Assembly: GCA_043800105.1 (NCBI GenBank)
Contig: JAZDNJ010000073.1
Coordinates: 1-17,953 of the forward strand
DNA from: JAFGTE01 sp043800105
Lineage (GTDB): Bacteria; Patescibacteriota; Gracilibacteria; UM-FILTER-43-11
Length of the DNA: 17,953 nucleotides
Direction of reading: 5' to 3'
Position numbers and translations under genes: made by a program. Below, piece by piece: positions 12,888 through 17,953 of the stretch. The notes below the pieces were generated by a model, which saw only the letters and a list, made by a program, of their open reading frames with translations, made no database searches and was not told where the DNA came from. The stretch's first letter is position 1, and each line of letters opens with the position of its first letter.

Positions 12888-12973
12888 TTGAACTGGGACA
12901 TCCTTTTCTACTATTCGCCGGCTTCCACGGTGGAGGACGGCGAATGAGAGGGGGAACGATTCCCCCAGTTCAA
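12888..12973 (+). promoter_or_regulatory. Branched structured leader of gene B
   Basis: A perfect 10-bp closing stem, TTGAACTGGG (12888-12897) with CCCAGTTCAA (12964-12973), encloses two hairpins. The first is ATTCGCCG (12913-12920) with CGGCGAAT (12938-12945), capped by CTTCCA/TGGAGG around a CGG loop. The second is GGGGGAA (12950-12956) with TTCCCCC (12960-12966) around CGA. The second hairpin and the closing stem compete for CCC 12964-12966, so two states are possible. Confidence 0.65.
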
Positions 12974-12997
12974 CAAGCGCCCCCTGGCGGGCTGTCT

Positions 12998-13002
12998 AGG
13001 AG
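12998..13002 (+). promoter_or_regulatory. Shine-Dalgarno of gene B
   Basis: AGGAG lies six bases before the ATG at 13009, with AGGAGAGA giving an even better extended match. Only gene A has a comparable site in this window. Confidence 0.8.
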
Positions 13003-13008
13003 AGACCA

Positions 13009-14052
13009 ATGAAGAGAATGAATTTTTTGCTGTGTCTCGCCCTGTCCCTGTTGTGGGGCTGCGGCGAGCAGTTCGCCGCTTCCCCCAACGGAGGTGGAGC
13101 GGGCGCAGGCGGTTCCGGTGGCAACACCGGTGGAGACGCTGGCCAGGGCGGTTCCGGTGGCAACACCGGAGGCGGCGGCACCAACACCGGCGGAAACGCT
13201 GGACAGGGTGGCACCGCGGGCACCGGTGGTAACACCGGCGGCACCGGTGGAGACGCTGGCCAGGGTGGTCAGGGCGGGAGCAATCCCTGCCCAGACATCA
13301 CCTACGTCGGGGCTGCGGCCCTGCTCGGCGACGCCTGCGCGAACTTGTTCGCGTCTGGCTGCGGCACGAGCAATCCCGTTCCGAGGGACGAGTTTGTCTC
13401 GGTCGTCATCGGGCAGGTCCCCGCGAAGCTCCAGGGCTACACGGACCCGTCCGTGGCGACATTTGGGGATGTGCCATTGGCCCACCCGTCGTTCTCGGCG
13501 ATCGAGAAGTCGGTGTGGCTGGAACTTGTTCCAGTCACCGCCTTCTTCCACCCCGGTGACGCCACCACCACCTGCTTCGCGCAGGATGTGGTGACGGTCA
13601 TGGGCAACCTGCCGGACATCTATGCGGTGGTGTTCTGGAATGCGGCTTCGGGAAACATCGGTGCTGGTAGCGGACCGTCCACTGTCGTGCGGATGAACGT
13701 CTACGGCACCTCGCCTGCCAAACACCTCACACAACTGGTGAAGGTGGTAAACAACCTGTCGGGGGACTTCAAGGTTCCTCAGCCGACAGGGGCCCTCGAG
13801 GCCGCTATCGTTCGATGTCAGGATCCGGGAGGCGGTATGAATTACAGCCCATACCCCCTGCCTCTCACTGCTGGATCCGCGGACTTCAACAGCTTGGACT
13901 GTTACAACCAGGCTAGCGGAGCCATGGAGCTCCAGCTCCAGATTGACCCGGACATCAACGGGGTCGGTCAGCAGGTCCGCATCGGGATCGACCCGACGAC
14001 CCTGCCCGTACGGGGCGGACAATCTGACAACCCGACAAAAACAATCAACTAA
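13009..14052 (+). CDS. Glycine-rich lipoprotein of unknown function (gene B)
   Basis: A 347-residue predicted lipoprotein. The signal peptide MKRMNFLLCLALSLLWGC ends in a lipobox-like LLWGC with Cys18 as the lipidation site. Residues 27-91 are a low-complexity linker of GG, GN, NTGG and DAGQGG units, followed by a domain of about 255 residues that I cannot assign, with cysteines at 94, 109 and 117 and three more further on that could form disulfides. Its DNA is much richer in G+C than its neighbours and strongly prefers C/G in the third position. Gly-rich lipoproteins of this style are familiar from Myxococcota-like genomes. It stands alone with its own promoter, leader and terminator. Function is unknown; transfer from a G+C-rich donor is plausible. 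Confidence 0.75.
   Translation: MKRMNFLLCLALSLLWGCGEQFAASPNGGGAGAGGSGGNTGGDAGQGGSGGNTGGGGTNTGGNAGQGGTAGTGGNTGGTGGDAGQGGQGGSNPCPDITYVGAAALLGDACANLFASGCGTSNPVPRDEFVSVVIGQVPAKLQGYTDPSVATFGDVPLAHPSFSAIEKSVWLELVPVTAFFHPGDATTTCFAQDVVTVMGNLPDIYAVVFWNAASGNIGAGSGPSTVVRMNVYGTSPAKHLTQLVKVVNNLSGDFKVPQPTGALEAAIVRCQDPGGGMNYSPYPLPLTAGSADFNSLDCYNQASGAMELQLQIDPDINGVGQQVRIGIDPTTLPVRGGQSDNPTKTIN
13108..13265 (+). repeat. Direct repeats in the Gly-rich linker of gene B
   Basis: A 23-base unit at 13108-13130 recurs exactly at 13147-13169, and a 24-base unit at 13125-13148 recurs exactly at 13242-13265. Both encode GG/NTGG/DAGQGG segments. Identity at the DNA level, not only in protein, indicates recent duplication or slippage. 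Confidence 0.8.
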
Positions 14053-14057
14053 GAAAG

Positions 14058-14067
14058 GGGGGAATCG
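14058..14067 (+). other. 3' UTR segment of gene B complementary to its leader
   Basis: GGGGGAATCG is the exact reverse complement of CGATTCCCCC at 12957-12966, the 3' half of the second leader hairpin. Right after it, GAACTGG (14067-14073) can pair with CCAGTTC (12965-12971), the 3' arm of the closing stem, although not at the same time because the sites overlap. Confidence 0.5.
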
Positions 14068-14071
14068 AACT

Positions 14072-14118
14072 GGCCACCTTCAGCATACGCAATCTAGCGG
14101 CGCTGGAGGTGGCCTTTT
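14072..14118 (+). terminator. Intrinsic terminator of gene B
   Basis: GGCCACCTTCAGC (14072-14084) and GCTGGAGGTGGCC (14102-14114) form a 13-bp stem with one G-T pair, followed by TTTT. A three-bp CGC/GCG helix can form in the loop. Confidence 0.85.
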
Positions 14119-14164
14119 CGTCAAGTAATTCAGCAAAAAAACCCTTTTCGCCCCCATTGCTTTA

Positions 14165-14210
14165 TGATAAACTTCACAGGGTTACGGCAGGCGCTATTTT
14201 TCGCCAGCCC
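14165..14210 (+). promoter_or_regulatory. Candidate gyrA promoter and leader hairpin
   Basis: TGATAAACT at 14165-14173 is an extended -10, predicting a start near 14180; no good -35 is seen. The leader then holds GGCAGGCG (14186-14193) and CGCCAGCC (14202-14209), pairing as 3+4 bp around an A-A mismatch with an eight-base loop, and flanking GGTTA/TAAGCC can extend it. No T-tract follows, so it is a leader structure rather than a terminator. Confidence 0.4.
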
Positions 14211-14245
14211 TAAGCCAATATTTAGCACATAAACAAGCCTTATCT

Positions 14246-16846
14246 GTGAGCCCGAAAAAAGAGAAGAATCTTCACGAAGATGAAACACCTAAGAATAAGC
14301 CCGAAAACAAGCCTGAAACGGAACCCGAAAACGAAAAGGGTAACGACAATCAGGAACCGGTTAATCCTCTTTCTTTAAGCATGAACGACACCCCCAAAGA
14401 CATCGTATCTGAAATGGAGGAGTGCTACCTCGATTACGCCATGAGCGTGATTGTTTCGCGTGCCCTGCCCGATGTCCGTGACGGCCTGAAGCCCGTGCAC
14501 CGCAGAATCCTTTACTCCATGCACGAACTGGGCCTTCGGTCCGGCGCAAAATTCCGCAAATCGGCTACGGTAGTCGGTGATGTGCTCGGTAAGTACCATC
14601 CGCATGGTGACTCAGCGGTATATGAATCTATGGTCCGTATGGCCCAGGATTTCGCCATGCGTTATCCGCTGGTGCATGGTCAGGGGAACTTCGGTTCCAT
14701 GGACGGCGACAATGCCGCAGCCATGCGTTACACCGAAGCCAAAATGGAGAAGATCACCGATGAGCTTTTGGCCGACATCGAAAAAGACACCGTCGATTTT
14801 CGTCCCAACTACGATGGCCGGTTAAAAGAACCCGTCGTTCTTCCTGCCAGATTCCCTGCCTTATTACTCAATGGCTCCATGGGTATCGCGGTGGGTATGG
14901 CCACTAACATTCCGCCTCACAATCTCACCGAGGTCATGACGGCGGTAAAACACCTTATCGATACCCCTGATTCCACCATCGAAGACCTGATGCAGTTCAT
15001 CAAAGGCCCCGACTTCCCGACAGGCGGCATGATCTACGACCCCGAAGCCATTAAAACGGCTTACGCAACAGGCCGTGGCAGCATCATCATGCGCGGTAAG
15101 GCCGACATCGAAGAGCAGAAAAGCGGAAAATTCCAGATCGTTATCACCGAAGTGCCTTATCAGGTAAACAAGGCCAGTCTGGTTGAAAGCATGGCTAATC
15201 TGGTACGCGACAAGAAGATAACCGGCATTTCTGATCTCCGCGATGAATCCAACCGTGAAGGCGTACGTGTCGTCGTTGAAATCAAGCGCGACGGCTACCC
15301 CAAAAAAATCCTCAATCAGCTTTACAAATATACCAGCCTGCAGTCGTCTTTTGGCTTCAACATGATCGCCCTCATTGACGGCATCCAGCCAAGACTACTC
15401 GATTTAAAGGCTATTCTGGAGGAATTTGTGAAACACAGACAGGTTGTCGTCACCCGCCGAACGGAATTCGAGCTTAGGGTCGCCAAAGCCAGGGCCCATA
15501 TTCTGGAGGGCTTAAAAATCGCCCTGGATGACATTGACGCGGTCATTGCTACCATTCGGGGTTCCGCGACCAAAGAAATCGCTAAGGAAAATCTGATTAA
15601 GAAGTTCAAACTGTCCGACTTACAGGCCAAGGCTATTCTCGAAATGCGCCTGCAGACACTGGCCGGCCTTGAACGTAAAAAAATCGAAGATGAGCTCAAA
15701 GAAAAACTCGACTTCATAAAAGAATGTGAAGGCATTTTAGGCAACCCCAAAAAAGTCCTGTCTATCATTCAGAAAGAAACGCAGGAAATCATCGAGAAAT
15801 ACGGGGATGAACGCCGGACCGAAGTCATTCCGCATGCGGTCGGTGAATTCAACGCCAAAGCCCTTATTCCCAACGAAGAAATGATTGTGGCCCTCACTCG
15901 CGGTGGCTACATCAAGCGCATGAGCCCATCGGTTTACCGCACTCAGGGTCGCGGCGGAAAGGGGGTTATCGGCATGACCACCAAAGACGAGGATGAGATC
16001 TCCAATATCATCCACGTAAATACTCACGATGACATTTATTATTTCACCAGCCGGGGGCGGGTCTTCAGACTGCCGGCCTACGAAGTGCCTCAGGCCAGCC
16101 GCACGGCCAAAGGTCAGGCAATTGTGAACCTGCTTCAGCTTGATCAGGACGAGTTTGTAACTTCGATGCTGGATCTGACCAAAAAACAGGGAGATTACCT
16201 GTTTATGGCCACTCGTCGCGGTACTGTCAAAAAAACATCCGTAAAGGACTTCGACAATGTCCGCAAATCCGGTTTAATTGCCATCAAATTGCGTGAAGGC
16301 GACATTCTTGACTGGGTCAGACCCACCCTGGAAGGAGATCAGGTAGTGATCATCACCCGGAACGGTCAGGCCATTCGTTTTAAACAGGGCGACGTTCGCT
16401 CAATGGGACGTGCCAGCCAGGGGGTTCGCGGTATCAGACTCAAAGGAGAAGATCAGGTTGTGGGTATGGAAGTCGTCAGAAATGAAGAAGCAAGCCGCGT
16501 TTTAGTGGTGATGGAAAACGGCCTTTCAAAAACGACAAAAGTGACGGAATACCGTTTCCAGACTCGCGGAGGAAGCGGAGTCAAAACGGCCAATGTCACC
16601 CAGAAAACGGGTAAGGTAGTCGGCGCCCGCGTGCTCGACAGCACCATGAGCGGAGATCTGATTCTTATCTCTTCCCACGGGCAGATGATCAGACTGCCGA
16701 TGAAGCAGGTACCTACTTCCGGGCGCGCCACTCAGGGCGTATACGTGATGCGTCTGAATGCAGGTGACAAAGTTGCTTCACTTTCACTGATTCTCGATGA
16801 CAATCAGACTGATACGGGAAAACAGGAATTGCCACTAAAAAAATAA
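14246..16846 (+). CDS. gyrA: DNA gyrase subunit A
   Basis: The breakage-reunion subunit of DNA gyrase. After a charged, low-complexity N-terminal extension (residues 1-45, rich in K, E, P and N) comes the core: IVSEMEECYLDYAMSVIVSR, KPVHRRILYSM, the quinolone-resistance region KYHPHGDSAVYESMVRMAQ (117-134, with Ser123 and Glu127 at the E. coli 83 and 87 positions) and catalytic Tyr162 in AAAMRYTEAKM. The GyrA-box is QGRGGKG at 567-573, so it is GyrA and not ParC, and the beta-pinwheel repeats follow to 850. The GTG at 14246 opens the frame; ATG 14381 would give an 821-residue protein of normal N-terminus. Neither has a Shine-Dalgarno. The surface-protein gene follows after 10 bases. Confidence 0.95.
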   Translation: MSPKKEKNLHEDETPKNKPENKPETEPENEKGNDNQEPVNPLSLSMNDTPKDIVSEMEECYLDYAMSVIVSRALPDVRDGLKPVHRRILYSMHELGLRSGAKFRKSATVVGDVLGKYHPHGDSAVYESMVRMAQDFAMRYPLVHGQGNFGSMDGDNAAAMRYTEAKMEKITDELLADIEKDTVDFRPNYDGRLKEPVVLPARFPALLLNGSMGIAVGMATNIPPHNLTEVMTAVKHLIDTPDSTIEDLMQFIKGPDFPTGGMIYDPEAIKTAYATGRGSIIMRGKADIEEQKSGKFQIVITEVPYQVNKASLVESMANLVRDKKITGISDLRDESNREGVRVVVEIKRDGYPKKILNQLYKYTSLQSSFGFNMIALIDGIQPRLLDLKAILEEFVKHRQVVVTRRTEFELRVAKARAHILEGLKIALDDIDAVIATIRGSATKEIAKENLIKKFKLSDLQAKAILEMRLQTLAGLERKKIEDELKEKLDFIKECEGILGNPKKVLSIIQKETQEIIEKYGDERRTEVIPHAVGEFNAKALIPNEEMIVALTRGGYIKRMSPSVYRTQGRGGKGVIGMTTKDEDEISNIIHVNTHDDIYYFTSRGRVFRLPAYEVPQASRTAKGQAIVNLLQLDQDEFVTSMLDLTKKQGDYLFMATRRGTVKKTSVKDFDNVRKSGLIAIKLREGDILDWVRPTLEGDQVVIITRNGQAIRFKQGDVRSMGRASQGVRGIRLKGEDQVVGMEVVRNEEASRVLVVMENGLSKTTKVTEYRFQTRGGSGVKTANVTQKTGKVVGARVLDSTMSGDLILISSHGQMIRLPMKQVPTSGRATQGVYVMRLNAGDKVASLSLILDDNQTDTGKQELPLKK

Positions 16847-16856
16847 TGCCAAGCCT

Positions 16857-17953
16857 ATGATGCGCCAAATCCGTCTTTTGGTCATATTGATGGCCTTTCT
16901 GTGGGTCACGCCCGTTCTGGCGCAGGACTTTACGGGAGACCTTTCACTGGAAGACGGAAGCATCAGGACGGAAAATTATGTGATAGTAGGAAAGACGGTA
17001 CGCATTTACGCGACCGTAAAAAACAACTCCGAACAGGATCTTTTCGGGACCGTGAAATTCTATGACGAAAAGCGTGGTCAGTTTATCGGGGAAGATCAGC
17101 CTGTTTCGATAATTGCCGGTAAAACCGACGATGTCTTTGTTGACTGGCAGGCCAGTGACGTGGGGGATTATCCCATCAGCGCAAGAGTAATTCCGTGGAA
17201 AGATGACGGAGACAACCCTGACAACAACAAGATAACCACTTCGATCTATGTGGACGTGGATTCGGACAGTGATGGCATTCCCAACCAACAGGATTCTGAT
17301 GACGACAATGACGGAATAAGTGATAAAAATGACGCTTTTCCGCTAAATTCGGCTGAATGGCAGGATACGGACGGCGATGGCAAAGGGAATAACGCCGATG
17401 TGGACGACGATGGTGACGGAGTCACGGACATTGAGGACATGTTCCCAAATGACGCCAAAGAAACAATCGACACGGATGGAGACGGTGTAGGAGATAATGC
17501 CGATGCTTTCCCGGAGGATCCGAAAGAAAGTGCTGACGCGGATCAGGACGGCCTGGGAGACAACGTGGATCCGAACAGTAACAATAAAGGCCCCGTGCCC
17601 TATATCGACACAGAAAGCAACATCGTTTCGGCAGGTACGGTGGTAACCTTCAACGCGTTGAAGGCCAATGATCCGGACGGTGAAATTGTTACTTATGAGT
17701 GGGATTTTGGCGAAGGGGTGGAAAATACCGGTGTCATCGCCGAAAAAGTTTTCGAAAAACCCGGAACCTATGAGGTGAAGCTCAAAGTATTCGATGATAA
17801 GGGTGAATATCGAATCGGAAAACTTACCATTACGGCTATCTACCGCTGGCAGACTTTTGCCTTGGTCATCATTGGACTTTTGCTCTTCCTGTTTTTACTT
17901 TATATGGTCGCAAATTCAAAAAAAGTCCTTGATAAAAAGAGCAAAAAGAAGTA
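16857..17953 (+). CDS. Secreted thrombospondin-3 repeat and PKD-domain protein with C-terminal membrane anchor
   Basis: An open frame of 365 codons reaching the window edge; the last two bases are TA, so the stop is probably one base beyond. A signal peptide (MMRQIRLLVILMAFLWVTPVLAQ) is followed by a CARDB-like beta domain (about 40-130: VGKTVRIYATVKNNS, VDWQASDVGDYPISARV). Thrombospondin type 3 Ca2+-binding repeats lie at about 135-245 (DSDGIPNQQDSDDDNDG, DTDGDGVGDNADAFPEDPKE). A PKD domain spans about 250-330 (DPDGEIVTYEWDFGEG, FEKPGTYEVKLKVFDDKG). A C-terminal membrane helix (WQTFALVIIGLLLFLFLLYMV) and a lysine tail place the bulk outside the cell. No enzyme motif is seen; adhesion or envelope structure is likely. 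It starts 10 bases after gyrA, so it is probably co-transcribed, an odd pairing. Confidence 0.85.
   Translation, partial: MMRQIRLLVILMAFLWVTPVLAQDFTGDLSLEDGSIRTENYVIVGKTVRIYATVKNNSEQDLFGTVKFYDEKRGQFIGEDQPVSIIAGKTDDVFVDWQASDVGDYPISARVIPWKDDGDNPDNNKITTSIYVDVDSDSDGIPNQQDSDDDNDGISDKNDAFPLNSAEWQDTDGDGKGNNADVDDDGDGVTDIEDMFPNDAKETIDTDGDGVGDNADAFPEDPKESADADQDGLGDNVDPNSNNKGPVPYIDTESNIVSAGTVVTFNALKANDPDGEIVTYEWDFGEGVENTGVIAEKVFEKPGTYEVKLKVFDDKGEYRIGKLTITAIYRWQTFALVIIGLLLFLFLLYMVANSKKVLDKKSKKK

Noticed and set aside
13108..13265. Repeats in gene B considered as a CRISPR array or minisatellite
   Set aside because: The repeats are within an open frame, spacing is irregular, and they encode a Gly-rich linker.
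12970..14022. A 350-codon open frame on the minus strand opposite gene B
   Set aside because: It has an Arg/His/Asp/Val-rich composition without any domain, and exists because the G+C-rich codons of gene B leave few stops on the opposite strand. The plus-strand frame has a signal peptide, Shine-Dalgarno, promoter and terminator.

Overview
This window is a compact stretch of bacterial chromosome with short gaps, overlapping start/stop codons and moderate G+C. TGA is used as a stop (for example at 960-962 and 1544-1546), so the recoded-UGA candidate phyla are excluded. Most genes lack a Shine-Dalgarno sequence and several promoters sit right against the start codon. Together with a surface protein carrying SLH repeats plus a CAP domain, and a thrombospondin-3/PKD protein ending in a membrane anchor, this suggests a small-genome candidate-phylum (CPR/Patescibacteria) bacterium, possibly Peregrinibacteria-like. 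That placement is an inference; no rRNA or other phylogenetic marker was analysed.

Layout. (1) 1-3479, plus strand: the 3' end of nadC, a membrane-anchored transglutaminase-like protein, then pabA, pabB and pabC, which make p-aminobenzoate from chorismate. (2) 3481-5126, minus strand: a two-subunit iron-sulfur L-serine dehydratase. (3) 5355-7619, plus strand: folP, a PTPS-family gene, folK and folE, the pterin branch of folate synthesis. No folB is present, and the PTPS protein carries a CExxHGH motif that fits a FolB-bypass enzyme. Regions 1 and 3 together supply nearly all of 7,8-dihydropteroate synthesis. (4) 7620-8948, minus strand: a methyltransferase and a five-helix membrane protein. 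(5) 9013-12822: a YgjP-type metallopeptidase, a small membrane protein (gene A, 9897-10151), the SLH/CAP protein, tRNA-Ser(UGA), a VIT1-like membrane protein and ung. (6) 13009-14052: a G+C-rich, glycine-rich lipoprotein (gene B). (7) 14246-17953: gyrA and a secreted Ca2+-repeat/PKD protein that runs into the window edge.

The most unusual signal is shared by genes A and B, which are unrelated in sequence and 3 kb apart. Each has a near-consensus -35/TAATAT promoter, a boxA-like element (the antitermination signal of rRNA leaders) starting about 8-9 nt after the -10, and a leader closed by a perfect 10-bp stem. Each also has one of the few good Shine-Dalgarno sequences in the window, a strong GC-rich terminator, and a 10-nt perfect complementarity between leader and 3' UTR. 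This resembles an rRNA-precursor layout (boxA plus flanking processing stem) built around a protein gene, and is the best candidate here for something undescribed.
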